Below are positions 37,765-45,893 of a DNA stretch of 64,000 bases, in pieces. The notes beneath the pieces were generated by a model that was not told the DNA's origin, made no database searches, and saw only the letters and a list, made by a program, of their open reading frames with translations. The position numbers and the translations under genes were made by a program. Source of the stretch: Fictibacillus nanhaiensis (GTDB lineage Bacteria; Bacillota; Bacilli; Bacillales; Fictibacillaceae); contig NZ_JAMBOD010000001.1 in NCBI RefSeq assembly GCF_023715445.1, positions 1,240,001-1,304,000 on the forward strand, read 5' to 3'. Every line of letters begins with the position of its first letter. Positions within the stretch are counted from its first letter, which is position 1.

Positions 37765-38550
37765 TTACGCTTCTTGACCGACAGTTTCGTCTTTGATTCC
37801 AAGTTCTTCTTTAATCCAGTCATACCCTTCAGCTTCAAGTCGTTGAGCCAATTCAGGTCCGCCTGATTTCACAATTCTGCCTTGCATCATTACGTGTACT
37901 CTGTCAGGTGTGATGTAGTTCAATAAACGCTGATAGTGAGTAATGATTAAGCAGCCGAAATCAGGACTGCGCATATCATTAACGCCTTTTGCTACTACTT
38001 TAAGAGCATCGATATCTAAGCCAGAGTCAATCTCATCAAGGATTGCAAGTTTTGGTTCAAGCATCATCATTTGAAGAATTTCATTACGTTTCTTTTCTCC
38101 ACCTGAGAAACCTTCATTTAGGTAACGGTGTGCAAAAGTATTATCCATTTCAAGAGTATCCATCTTTTTATCAAGTTCACGAATAAACTTCATAAGAGAA
38201 ATCTCTTGGCCTTCCTCACGTTTTGCATTAATTGCAGAACGAAGGAAATCTGCATTCGTAATTCCGCTTACTTCAGATGGGTATTGCATAGCTAGGAAAA
38301 GACCTGCTTGTGCACGCTCATCAACTTCCATCTCTAGAAGGTCTTCACCATTAAAAGTAACTTTACCTGAAGTTACTTCATATTTAGGGTGACCCATCAA
38401 CGCTGCAGAAAGAGTAGACTTCCCTGTTCCGTTCGGCCCCATAATTGCATGGATTTCTCCACCATTAATTTCGAGATCTAAACCTTTAATAATCTCTTTA
38501 TCTTCAATCGATACACGAAGATCTTCAATCTTTAAATTAGGTGCTGACAT
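37765..38550 (-). CDS. sufC: SufC, ATPase of the Suf complex
   Basis: ABC-type ATPase energising Fe-S assembly. Walker A is GPNGTGKST, the Q-loop lies in AMQYPSEVSG, the signature is FSGGEKKRNEI and Walker B is LAILDEIDSGLD. 261 residues. The ATG at 38550 (MSAPNLKIEDL) has GGAGG 7 bases upstream. First gene of the operon, behind a SigA promoter with GAGAAT repeats over the start site. Confidence 0.97.
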   Translation of the reverse strand: MSAPNLKIEDLRVSIEDKEIIKGLDLEINGGEIHAIMGPNGTGKSTLSAALMGHPKYEVTSGKVTFNGEDLLEMEVDERAQAGLFLAMQYPSEVSGITNADFLRSAINAKREEGQEISLMKFIRELDKKMDTLEMDNTFAHRYLNEGFSGGEKKRNEILQMMMLEPKLAILDEIDSGLDIDALKVVAKGVNDMRSPDFGCLIITHYQRLLNYITPDRVHVMMQGRIVKSGGPELAQRLEAEGYDWIKEELGIKDETVGQEA

Positions 38551-38572
38551 AATACAACCTCCAATATGAATC

Positions 38573-38660
38573 ATTCTCAAGATTTTTGATAAAAGCCACT
38601 AAATAGCCATTCTCAATTTATTCTCATTCTAATCTTATAACAAATGAAATGTATCTTCAA
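38573..38660 (-). promoter_or_regulatory. suf operon promoter with GAGAAT repeat operators
   Basis: On the minus strand TTGAAG (38660-38655) and TAAGAT (38637-38632) are 17 bases apart. Downstream are three GAGAAT copies. Two begin exactly 11 bases apart (38625 and 38614) over the likely start site. The third (38578) lies in TGAGAATGATTCATA, which resembles a 7-1-7 Fur box. Repression by Fur or by the SufR-like protein is inferred. Confidence 0.6.
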
Positions 38661-38735
38661 GGAACCTGCCAAAAAGAATATATTTAGTTAACTTCCTAAG
38701 TGTAGTCTAATTAATCGTTATTTATTAAATCCATT

Positions 38736-38785
38736 TAAAAAAGGCTAACTCATCGGCAGTATATCACCTATTGAGTCAGCCTTTT
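38736..38785. terminator. Terminator after the 50-residue ORF
   Basis: AAAAAGGCTAACTCA (from 38738) and TGAGTCAGCCTTTT (38772-38785) pair with one mismatch around a roughly 19-base loop. Runs of A/T on both strands allow use in either direction. Confidence 0.8.
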
Positions 38786-38802
38786 GCTTTTATTAAATAT
38801 GC

Positions 38803-38955
38803 TTACGGCGTATGATTCCTGTTAGCGTCTGCCGCGACTTCTAATCCCTTTTTGTAGTCCTTTTCACGATCTTTCTCAACATCTAACCGCTTTTCCAAAT
38901 CCCTTTCATACTCTGCAAAACCGCAACCATGTGACTGGTGCATCGCTTTTTCCAT
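38803..38955 (-). CDS. Small charged protein of unknown function
   Basis: 50 residues from the ATG at 38955 (begins MEKAMHQSHGCGFAEYER, then repeated EKR/EKD charged helix). The frame stays open and coding-like upstream (HPIKVKHTSE) to a TGA at 38997. No ribosome site precedes the ATG. AAAGGA does precede an in-frame ATT at 38991, so a rare ATT start is possible. A terminator follows. The family is unknown. Confidence 0.5.
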   Translation of the reverse strand: MEKAMHQSHGCGFAEYERDLEKRLDVEKDREKDYKKGLEVAADANRNHTP

Positions 38956-39206
38956 TTCAGATGTATGCTTTACTTTTATGGGGTGGATAATGAATCAATC
39001 CTTTCGATTTTGGTAATTTAAGCTTAACAGCAGTGAAAGTAATCAACCACAAGCATATAGTCTAATGCATCGTTTTGTTTATGGCTATATCAATTTACAG
39101 ATAATTTGACCTATGATTTTCTTAATAATCCTGCTGAATCCGCTATATTACTTCCATTCCCTTTTTGAGTATTTATAAAACATGGTAAAGTGTAAGCATC
39201 TATAAA

Positions 39207-39587
39207 CTAATGTCTTGGTTTGTTCAGCTCTTGAATGCATTCCTGTACAAGGGTTACTCCCTGACTCATCGCAGCACCCCCACCAAATGCAGCAGAAACA
39301 CCTACAGCTTCCAAGATTTCATTTTCTGAACATCCTTGATCCAGGCATCCTTTTGTGTGATAGATAATGCAATATTCATCTTGAGAATAAATACTGATAC
39401 CGAGTGCAATCAGCTGTTTATATTTTTCCGAGATTTCTCCTTCTTTGAAGCAATGGCGTGTGAATTCATTATAAGCATGCGTTAATTCTGGCATATTTTC
39501 GTTATATTTTCCTAAACCTTCTTTATAACGAATAAGATGGTATTGGGCAGAATTCGACCCTGGCATTTGCTGATCTTCTTGTTTCAT
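39207..39587 (-). CDS. Carboxymuconolactone decarboxylase/AhpD-like protein
   Basis: 126-residue helical protein of the CMD/AhpD superfamily. The core [32 protein letters not shown] has the conserved Glu, Cys and His (E..C...H), but only one Cys of the CxxC pair typical of AhpD. A classical thioredoxin-like peroxidatic role is therefore uncertain. The ATG at 39587 has AGGAG 9 bases upstream, better than the ATG at 39593. A single gene between sufC and metQ. Confidence 0.8.
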   Translation of the reverse strand: MKQEDQQMPGSNSAQYHLIRYKEGLGKYNENMPELTHAYNEFTRHCFKEGEISEKYKQLIALGISIYSQDEYCIIYHTKGCLDQGCSENEILEAVGVSAAFGGGAAMSQGVTLVQECIQELNKPRH

Positions 39588-39679
39588 CTTCATACACTCC
39601 TGTCACGTTTTAGTAAACAGGTTTAGTATGAGTTATATCCGTAGCTGTTATGTAAAATGAGCTGTGCTTTATGAGAAAG

Positions 39680-39757
39680 AGCATCATATAAAAAGAGGAC
39701 ATTATCACATAAAAAAACCGTTCATCACAAAAAAAGCATCAATCACATAAAAAGCAC
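39680..39757. repeat. Degenerate repeat of ATCAcAtAAAAA, about 20-bp period
   Basis: ATCA followed by an A-rich run occurs at 39683, 39704, 39724 and 39742 (spacings 21, 20, 18) in the gap between the AhpD-like gene and the metQ terminator. It is less regular than the other four arrays, and A-richness may exaggerate the similarity. Confidence 0.45.
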
Positions 39758-39792
39758 AAAAAAGGTGCCTCCTCAATCAGAGACACCTTTTC
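39758..39792 (-). terminator. Terminator of the metNPQ operon
   Basis: On the minus strand AAAAGGTGTCTC pairs with GAGgagGCACCTTTTTT, 6 bases after the metQ stop. Confidence 0.85.
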
Positions 39793-39798
39793 ATTCAA

Positions 39799-40617
39799 TT
39801 ATTCAGATACAGGCACTACAGCACCTTCATATTTCTTTTCGATGAAGTCCTGGATTTCTTTTGAACGCAGTACTTCAACTAATGCCTTAATAGACTTTTT
39901 ATCTTTGTCTCCTTCTCGCACAGTAATGATGTTTACGAATGGAGAATCAGAGCCTTCAAGTGCGATTGCGTCTTTTTGAGGATTTAATCCTGCATCGATC
40001 GCATAGTTAGTGTTGATCAGAACAGCATCGCCTTCACCGTTTTTATAAGCTTTTGGAAGCATACCTGCATCAACATCTGCCTTGAATTTCAGTTTCTTAG
40101 GGTTCTCTACGATGTCTTTGACTTGCGCTTCATAGCCCGCGCCTTCTTTTACTTTAATTAATCCTTCTTTTTCTAAAAGAGCAAGCATTCGGCCATGATC
40201 GGCTACAGAGTTAGACATGATAATTGTAGCACCTTCTGGGAGTTCTTCTAATGATTTATATTTTTTTGAATATACACCAATTGGCTCGATGTGAATGCCG
40301 CCTGCATTTTCAAATTTGTAGCCGTGGTCTTTCATTTGTGATTCTAAATAAGGAACGTGCTGGAAGTAATTTGCTCCGATTTCTTTTTCAGCTAGAGATT
40401 TATTTGGGAGCACATAGTCCTGGAACGTTTTGATTTCAAGTTCTACCCCTTTATCTTTTAAAAGAGGCTTCGCTTCTTCAAGAATCTCAGCATGCGGTAC
40501 GTTTGATGCTCCTACAATCAGCTTTTCATCGCTGATGCCGCCTTCTGTTTTATTGCCGCAAGCTGCTAGTGCTGCTGCAACTACTGCAAGTAAAATAATA
40601 GATAATACTTTTTTCAT
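39799..40617 (-). CDS. metQ: Methionine-binding lipoprotein MetQ
   Basis: Substrate-binding protein of the methionine ABC importer. The signal peptide MKKVLSIILLAVVAAALAAC ends in the lipobox AAAC-type Cys at residue 20. The NlpA-family domain shows LIVGASNVPHAEILEEAKPLL, ANYFQHVPYLESQMKDHG, ADVDAGMLPKAYKNGE and a C-terminal Lys-rich IEKKYEGAVVPV. 272 residues. Last gene of the metN-metP-metQ operon under SAM riboswitch control. Confidence 0.95.
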   Translation of the reverse strand: MKKVLSIILLAVVAAALAACGNKTEGGISDEKLIVGASNVPHAEILEEAKPLLKDKGVELEIKTFQDYVLPNKSLAEKEIGANYFQHVPYLESQMKDHGYKFENAGGIHIEPIGVYSKKYKSLEELPEGATIIMSNSVADHGRMLALLEKEGLIKVKEGAGYEAQVKDIVENPKKLKFKADVDAGMLPKAYKNGEGDAVLINTNYAIDAGLNPQKDAIALEGSDSPFVNIITVREGDKDKKSIKALVEVLRSKEIQDFIEKKYEGAVVPVSE

Positions 40618-40636
40618 ATGAATTCCTCCTTGATGT

Positions 40637-41305
40637 TTATCTTTTATCTAAAGCTGTCGTGAATCGATCGCCTATCCATTGAATAACAAACACGATGATC
40701 AATATCAATACAGTTGAAACTAGTGTTACGTCTGCATTATCACGCTGGTAGCCTTCCATGTATGCAAGGTTGCCAAGCCCCCCTGCACCGACTACCCCTG
40801 CCATTGCTGTATAGCTTACAAGGGCAATTGCAGTAACAGTAATGCCTGATACAAGAGCTGGGGTGCTTTCCGGAATAAGGACTTTAAAAATGATTTGAGT
40901 ATTTGTAGCACCCATTGATTTCGCTGCTTCAATGACACCTTTATCAATCTCTCTTAAAGCAATCTCAACCATCCGTGCATAGAATGGAGCCGCCCCCACA
41001 ATCAAAGCTGGTAATGCTGCTTCAGCTCCAAGCATTGTTCCCACGATAAAACGAGTAAAAGGAATAAGCAAGATAATCAAAATAATAAAAGGAATGGAAC
41101 GGAACACGTTTACGATTATAGCGATAACGCTATTCAAGAATTTATTTTCCCACAAGTTGCCGGGAGCTGTTAAATATAACGCAAGACCCAGGGCAAGTCC
41201 TAAAATAAATGTAACCAATACAGATATGGCTGACATGTACAATGTTTCTTTAGTTGCTTCTAAGACAACATCCCATTGAACATTTGGGAACCAAGTACTA
41301 AGCAT
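40637..41305 (-). CDS. metP: Methionine ABC transporter permease
   Basis: 222-residue permease (B. subtilis MetP, E. coli MetI) with five hydrophobic helices. The cytoplasmic EAA loop EAAKSMGATNTQIIFKVLIPES contacts MetN. The C-terminal GAGGLGNLAYMEGYQRDNADV is typical. Its start overlaps the metN stop by 8 bases. It is distinct from the NSS-type transporter at 18920, which unfortunately shares a gene symbol in another nomenclature. Confidence 0.95.
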   Translation of the reverse strand: MLSTWFPNVQWDVVLEATKETLYMSAISVLVTFILGLALGLALYLTAPGNLWENKFLNSVIAIIVNVFRSIPFIILIILLIPFTRFIVGTMLGAEAALPALIVGAAPFYARMVEIALREIDKGVIEAAKSMGATNTQIIFKVLIPESTPALVSGITVTAIALVSYTAMAGVVGAGGLGNLAYMEGYQRDNADVTLVSTVLILIIVFVIQWIGDRFTTALDKR

Positions 41306-42323
41306 TATGGATCACCTCAACTTCCACCTGAACACGATCTAAAAATTCCATCGCTTTAGAAAGTGCTTCCTCAGAACCTTTAATTTGAATAAATAATGTA
41401 CCGTATGGACCATTTTGTGTCTGCGTAATCTTTCCTTGCAGAATATTAACATCCACTTCGAAATTCCGGATCAGTTCGGTTATTAGAGGCTGGCCAGCAC
41501 GTCCACCAATAAAAGTAAGCTGTACGATTCGGCCCTCAGGGAACTCCTGAATAAATTGTTTGATGGTATCAACGGTTTCTTCTGGTTCTGTTACTTGTTT
41601 TACAAAATCTCTCGTAATCGGTTCTTTTGGATTTTTAAAGACGTTCAGTACGTCGCCTTCTTCAACTACTTTTCCCGTTTCCATAACGGCAACCCGGTGG
41701 CAGATTTTACGAATGACATGCATCTCATGCGTGATCAAAACAATCGTTAAACCCAGCTTCTGGTTAATCTCAACTAAAAGATCCAAGATACTGTCAGTTG
41801 TTTTAGGATCAAGTGCTGATGTTGCTTCATCACATAACAAAACTTTCGGCTCATTGGCAAGAGCTCTTGCAATACCAACTCGCTGTTTCTGACCGCCGCT
41901 CAGCTGCGAAGGATAGGACCCGCCTCTTCCTTCCAGTCCAACAAGGTCGATAAGCTCATCGACACGCTGTTTAATTTTATCTTTGGGATATCCAGCAATC
42001 TCGAGCGGAAATGCGATGTTTTCTCTTACTGTTCTTGACCACAAAAGATTGAAATGCTGAAAAATCATACTTATTTCCTGTCTGGCTTGTCTGAGCTTTT
42101 TCGAAGAGAGCTCTGACATGTTTTTTCCGCCAATGGTTACCGTACCGCTGGTTGGTCTTTCCAGCATGTTCAGTATCCGGATCAGTGTACTTTTTCCAGC
42201 ACCGCTATATCCAATAATCCCGTAAATTTCACCTTGTTTTATGTTTAAATCTACCGTATCAACAGCCTTCACTTCACCATCTTTAGTTTGAAAGACTTTA
42301 CGGACTGACTGTAAATTAATCAA
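41298..42323 (-). CDS. metN: Methionine ABC transporter ATPase
   Basis: 341-residue ATPase. Walker A is GYSGAGKST, the signature is LSGGQKQRVGIARA and Walker B is VLLCDEATSALD. A C-terminal NIL/ACT-like domain at about residues 265-340 binds methionine for feedback. The TTG at 42323 (MINLQSVRKVF) has GAGG 9 bases upstream; frame upstream of it belongs to the riboswitch leader. First gene of the operon. Confidence 0.96.
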   Translation of the reverse strand: MINLQSVRKVFQTKDGEVKAVDTVDLNIKQGEIYGIIGYSGAGKSTLIRILNMLERPTSGTVTIGGKNMSELSSKKLRQARQEISMIFQHFNLLWSRTVRENIAFPLEIAGYPKDKIKQRVDELIDLVGLEGRGGSYPSQLSGGQKQRVGIARALANEPKVLLCDEATSALDPKTTDSILDLLVEINQKLGLTIVLITHEMHVIRKICHRVAVMETGKVVEEGDVLNVFKNPKEPITRDFVKQVTEPEETVDTIKQFIQEFPEGRIVQLTFIGGRAGQPLITELIRNFEVDVNILQGKITQTQNGPYGTLFIQIKGSEEALSKAMEFLDRVQVEVEVIHNA

Positions 42324-42361
42324 TAGAACTAACCTCATTTCCAATCTGTAATTCTTATAAT

Positions 42362-42400
42362 AAAAAAATGCCCTCTGCTTCAATATGAGCAGAAAGGCAT
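42362..42400 (-). terminator. SAM riboswitch terminator
   Basis: On the minus strand ATGCCTTTCTGC pairs with GCAGAGGGCAT and is followed by a seven-base T-run. It lies between the aptamer and the metN start, the expected expression platform. Confidence 0.9.
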
Positions 42401-42420
42401 ATAATATTCTATGCGCGTTC

Positions 42421-42542
42421 TCCTCATCTCCCAAGACCATTTAATGTCTTGCAGGAATTGGCACCTTTCTAGTCAGTATGGAACATACAACTAGCGGTTG
42501 CCGGGTTTCATAGGGCCAGTCCCTCCACCTCTCGTGATAAGT
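42421..42542 (-). promoter_or_regulatory. SAM-I riboswitch (S box)
   Basis: The minus strand reads the S-box blocks in order: CTTATCACGAGAGGTGGAGG, ACTGGCCCTATGAAACCCGG, CAACC, GGTGCCAATTCCTGCAAG and GGGAGATGAGG closing the P1 stem. SAM binding should favour the downstream terminator and shut off metNPQ when methionine/SAM is plentiful. Confidence 0.96.
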
Positions 42543-42594
42543 AAAGCGTTACGTTATTAAGTTAAAGCGATGCATTTTTGAATCACTGTGATGA

Positions 42595-42623
42595 ATAATA
42601 TCACCACTGTCGATTCATGTCAA
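42595..42623 (-). promoter_or_regulatory. SigA promoter of the S-box met transcript
   Basis: On the minus strand TTGACA (42623-42618) and TATTAT (42600-42595) are 17 bases apart. The -35 overlaps the last codon of the upstream yusD-like gene. Confidence 0.85.
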
Positions 42624-42964
42624 ACATTTTTAGCATTTTTAATTAAGACCCCTGCTGAAATTTGCTCCCAATGAGAACTTAAATAGAAAATTGCTTCCCA
42701 TTTTAATCGCTGCCTTAATGTCCCTTGAAACTCTACCATTTCTTGGCGTAAAAGGGTTGTAAGCTTCATTTTTCCCTCTAGCATTAAAGAGAGATACTTA
42801 GGATTCCCTTTAAACACAACAATGCGATTGCGTTCCCCTTCTCTATACTCAATTCTTAATGTGGTTTCATCTTTGAGTTTAAAACTGGGTTTAACCGGAA
42901 TGTTATATAGTGGCAAGTAAGGGCTTCTTCCAATCTGTCTTTCAAAAAAGGTGACATCCAGCAT
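42620..42964 (-). CDS. yusD: YusD-like protein (possible SCP2-like fold)
   Basis: 114 residues, function unknown. LRIEYREGERNRIVVFKGNPKYLSLMLEGKMKLTTLL and the C-terminal KWEAIFYLSSHWEQISAG suggest the small SCP2-like proteins. In B. subtilis yusD lies beside the metNPQ (yusABC) genes, so identification rests partly on position. Its end contains the met promoter. Confidence 0.65.
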   Translation of the reverse strand: MLDVTFFERQIGRSPYLPLYNIPVKPSFKLKDETTLRIEYREGERNRIVVFKGNPKYLSLMLEGKMKLTTLLRQEMVEFQGTLRQRLKWEAIFYLSSHWEQISAGVLIKNAKNV

Positions 42965-43086
42965 ATAAAATCCCCCCGAAATTGGTTGTTACTTCACCGA
43001 TTCGAGAGGAACTGATTGTTTACCTTCATTTAGTCTTCGACAGCGGAAAAAAATCGTTTTTGCATTTCCGACAGTATTAACCATAA

Positions 43087-44241
43087 TTAGTGTTTATGTT
43101 TGTTTTTATTTTGATTGTTGTTATGTTTGTTTTTATTTTGATTGGTATTATGTTTGTTTTTATTTTGATTGTGATTATCCAATGCTTTTCGGTTAATATT
43201 TTCCTTTCCCCTTTGCGCATTGTGATTTATATTACGGTTTTGCTTTTGTTTATTGTCATGATTTAGAACTTCTTTTAGTTTAACTTCTTTTAGTCTAACT
43301 TCTTTTAGTTTAACTTCTTTTAGTTTAACTTCTTTCTGCGGTTTTCTTGGTTTTTCTTGAGCTTTTTTAGGTTTATTATTTTGAACATGATCTGTTTTTT
43401 GCTTTCTGACTGCATTTTTTGAAACTGTTGAATTTATATCTTTTTGGTTATTATTTGATTCTGCTTTAATTTTACGAGGATGCGGTATTGCTTTTTTATC
43501 AGCTGTAGATGATGCAGTGCTCACTTTCAACTCTTGAAAATGCACTTCTTTTATCTTTTCTTTATTTAAAGGCTTTCCATTATTGGCTTTTTGGAAAGCA
43601 GTATATTTACCTGGAGAAACACCTAAAGTTGTTGCTTTATTACGCGTGTCTGTGTTGGATTCCGATACCGTAATTTGAACAGGATACTTTACGACAGTAT
43701 CCTTAACAATTGTATCAACAGCTTGATCTAAAGCTGCTACAGTTTTTTCGTTTCCTTCTTCACTCGGAACAGTTGTAATGAGCATTGAGTGATCATTATT
43801 CATATAGCCTTCTGTTTCATAAGCTTTTATGAGCTTTTCCGCAAATTCCTCAAATGAGAAATCCTTATCAACGGTCATATTATATTCTTTGAGTAAATGT
43901 TTAGCTTCATCATTAAAGGGATGGATCTGAATAACTCGCATGTCATCATCCACACCCACCTCGAGACTTGGATTAATATCGAAACTAACATAAGCTGCGG
44001 CTGCTGACTTGCTTCCTGTTGGCACAAGGCCGGATAATAGAACAAACGCAAACAGTGCTGCTAGGGAAGGCAGCACAAAAAGACTTCTTTTTCTGTTTGA
44101 AAAATAAGAAGCCTGATACTCCCTGCCTACTGATGGATGTTTGCCTGGTGGTATTCGTACCGTTACAAATGTTCCATCTTTCATGAGCAAAGTTGCTTTT
44201 TTATTATTAACTTCTATTACAATACCGCTTCCGCTTTTCAA
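43087..44241 (-). CDS. rsgI: Anti-sigma-I factor RsgI
   Basis: Membrane-bound inhibitor of SigI. The N-terminal RsgI_N domain (GIVIEVNNKKATLLMKDGTFVTVRIP) is cytosolic, then comes a helix at residues 53-73 (LFVLPSLAALFAFVLLSGL). The extracellular part begins AAAYVSFDINPSLEVGVDDDMRVIQIHPFN, a family hallmark. The C-terminus is low-complexity: KLKEV repeats near residues 300-320 and Asn/Lys/His repeats (NQNKNKHN) to the end. It follows sigI on the same strand. Confidence 0.92.
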   Translation of the reverse strand: MKSGSGIVIEVNNKKATLLMKDGTFVTVRIPPGKHPSVGREYQASYFSNRKRSLFVLPSLAALFAFVLLSGLVPTGSKSAAAAYVSFDINPSLEVGVDDDMRVIQIHPFNDEAKHLLKEYNMTVDKDFSFEEFAEKLIKAYETEGYMNNDHSMLITTVPSEEGNEKTVAALDQAVDTIVKDTVVKYPVQITVSESNTDTRNKATTLGVSPGKYTAFQKANNGKPLNKEKIKEVHFQELKVSTASSTADKKAIPHPRKIKAESNNNQKDINSTVSKNAVRKQKTDHVQNNKPKKAQEKPRKPQKEVKLKEVKLKEVRLKEVKLKEVLNHDNKQKQNRNINHNAQRGKENINRKALDNHNQNKNKHNTNQNKNKHNNNQNKNKHKH

Positions 44242-44332
44242 TGGTATCCCTCCCGCAAGTCGCAGGATCAGTAGAAATTACAGGGCAAGAGGAAGTTTAA
44301 TCCTCTTACCATGTAATCATATTTACCTCACC

Positions 44333-45088
44333 TTAAGGCTGAATGTATGATTTCAGCGCTTGGAAATCGCCTAAATATATTAAAGAAACTGCTATTATAT
44401 ACTTTCGATTTCTCTCTATGGTTTTACGACTACAGGATACCATATTTAATAAATCTTTTATTGGCAATTGCTTTTTTTCTTTTAAAAATGCGGCAAGTTC
44501 TTCATTTTCTGCTAAAAGCCGTGCAATTTCCTTAGCATTTTCACGTGCGTCCACGTGCTTAGGACAATGTTTGCTTAATACTTTAAAGTCCAAACCAAAT
44601 GTTTTTAACAGCTTTTGATATTCTTCAATTTCATATACACGGTTCTCGACTTGAATTTGATCTTCAAAATGATCCAATGCTGCTTTTTGTTCAGCATAGC
44701 TTTCTTCTAAACGACCCTCTTCATCTTCCTCATCCGGCTGAAGGAAAATCAGTCTGTTTTGACGTACCTCTTTACGGATATAGTCAATAACACGGCGTCT
44801 GATCACCATATCTGCAAAGGATAAAAAGCGGCTCCCTTGTCCTTCCTGATACTGATCGATCGCTTCATTAAAGGCAAATAGACCTACACTAAACTCATCC
44901 ATTGTTCGATCTATATATTGACTGCAAACTTTAGACGTAACTTTCTTAATGAATGGCTGGTAATCACCAATTAATTCATTTCTCAATTTTTCGTCGTTTC
45001 TTTCTTGGATCGTTAATACTTTATCTTCTATGCTTGTCATTTTATTTTTTGCGATAGGAAATACTGCGTTTAAATTTAAAGATGCCAT
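44333..45088 (-). CDS. sigI: RNA polymerase sigma factor SigI
   Basis: Alternative sigma factor of the SigI family (heat and cell-wall related in B. subtilis), 251 residues. The sigma-70 region 2 is ERNDEKLRNELIGDYQPFIKKV...FNEAIDQYQEGQGSRFLSFADMVIRRRVIDYIRKE. The family-specific C-terminal domain shows LNMVSCSRKTIERNRKYIIAVSLIY. The ATG at 45088 has AGGGGTG 10 bases upstream. Paired with rsgI. In B. subtilis the pair lies elsewhere, so this is a rearranged position between yusD and yusE. Confidence 0.93.
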   Translation of the reverse strand: MASLNLNAVFPIAKNKMTSIEDKVLTIQERNDEKLRNELIGDYQPFIKKVTSKVCSQYIDRTMDEFSVGLFAFNEAIDQYQEGQGSRFLSFADMVIRRRVIDYIRKEVRQNRLIFLQPDEEDEEGRLEESYAEQKAALDHFEDQIQVENRVYEIEEYQKLLKTFGLDFKVLSKHCPKHVDARENAKEIARLLAENEELAAFLKEKKQLPIKDLLNMVSCSRKTIERNRKYIIAVSLIYLGDFQALKSYIQP

Positions 45089-45551
45089 GATTATCATTCA
45101 CCCCTGCTAAAAAAATTACTTCTGTTTTGTTCCGTTAACGTTCAACGTTTGTTTTTTATTTTCATAAAACCATTCTTATTTACCACTAATCGTTCGGGAG
45201 CAAACATGAAACAAGCTCTCCTAATCATTTATACCATGACTTTTGACATTTGTAGGATACAGTTCTATAACAATATTACAGACCTCGTAACATTTGTGAC
45301 TTTCTTGTTAAATAACTGAATAAGCAAAAATAACTGATAATTAACTCGCTAACTTATAAATCCCTTAATACGACAAGGTCTGACGAAAATTTCAAATTAA
45401 AAAAACACACCTTCTAATGTTACAGATAAGTGTGCACACGACATTAATTTACCATTTTTTTCTTACAGAAAAACCCCCGAAAAAATCATTTTTCTTGAGA
45501 ATTAGGATAAACGTGAGGAAATATGGGGTTTTTCCCACATTTTATTACAAA
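45089..45551. other. 463-base non-coding gap with a + strand promoter-like sequence
   Basis: No gene is supported here. TTGACA (45243-45248) and TATAAC (45266-45271) are 17 bases apart on the + strand, pointing away from sigI toward the 3' end of yusE. A transcript would be antisense or a small RNA. A weak hairpin ACACACCTT/AAGTGTGC lies near 45405-45435. No clear sigI autoregulatory promoter was found. Confidence 0.4.
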
Positions 45552-45893
45552 TTATTTTTCCTTATTTAAGAAATCCATCATGGTTTGATAGATATTTCCA
45601 GCTGATTGGAGGGCATAAATCTTTTTTAAGGCTATGCCTCTCGAAATAATCATTAAACAAGGTACGCTTGTTACACCATAACGATCAGCAAGTTCAGGCA
45701 TTTCGTTAATATTGCACACACCCGTCAATAAACTGCTATCCTTTTGGGCACGAACGGTTTCAATAGCTACTTCCATCATCTTTTTACCCATTTTACAAGT
45801 GCCGCATAAAGGCGTTTCCAAATAAAGGAAGAAAGGCTCATTTATTGATTGCTCTACAACGTTTTCCCAGTTATGTCTTGTAATTTCTTTCAT
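45552..45893 (-). CDS. yusE: YusE-like thioredoxin-family protein
   Basis: 113 residues with a thioredoxin fold: TPLCGTCKMGKKMMEVA carries the CxxC redox pair, and GVTSVPCLMI has the cis-Pro. Start at the ATG at 45893 (MKEITRHNWENVV) with GGAG 5 bases upstream. The frame is open further upstream to 46046, but that part is a gene remnant of other origin. Position matches yusE, before yusF. Confidence 0.85.
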   Translation of the reverse strand: MKEITRHNWENVVEQSINEPFFLYLETPLCGTCKMGKKMMEVAIETVRAQKDSSLLTGVCNINEMPELADRYGVTSVPCLMIISRGIALKKIYALQSAGNIYQTMMDFLNKEK

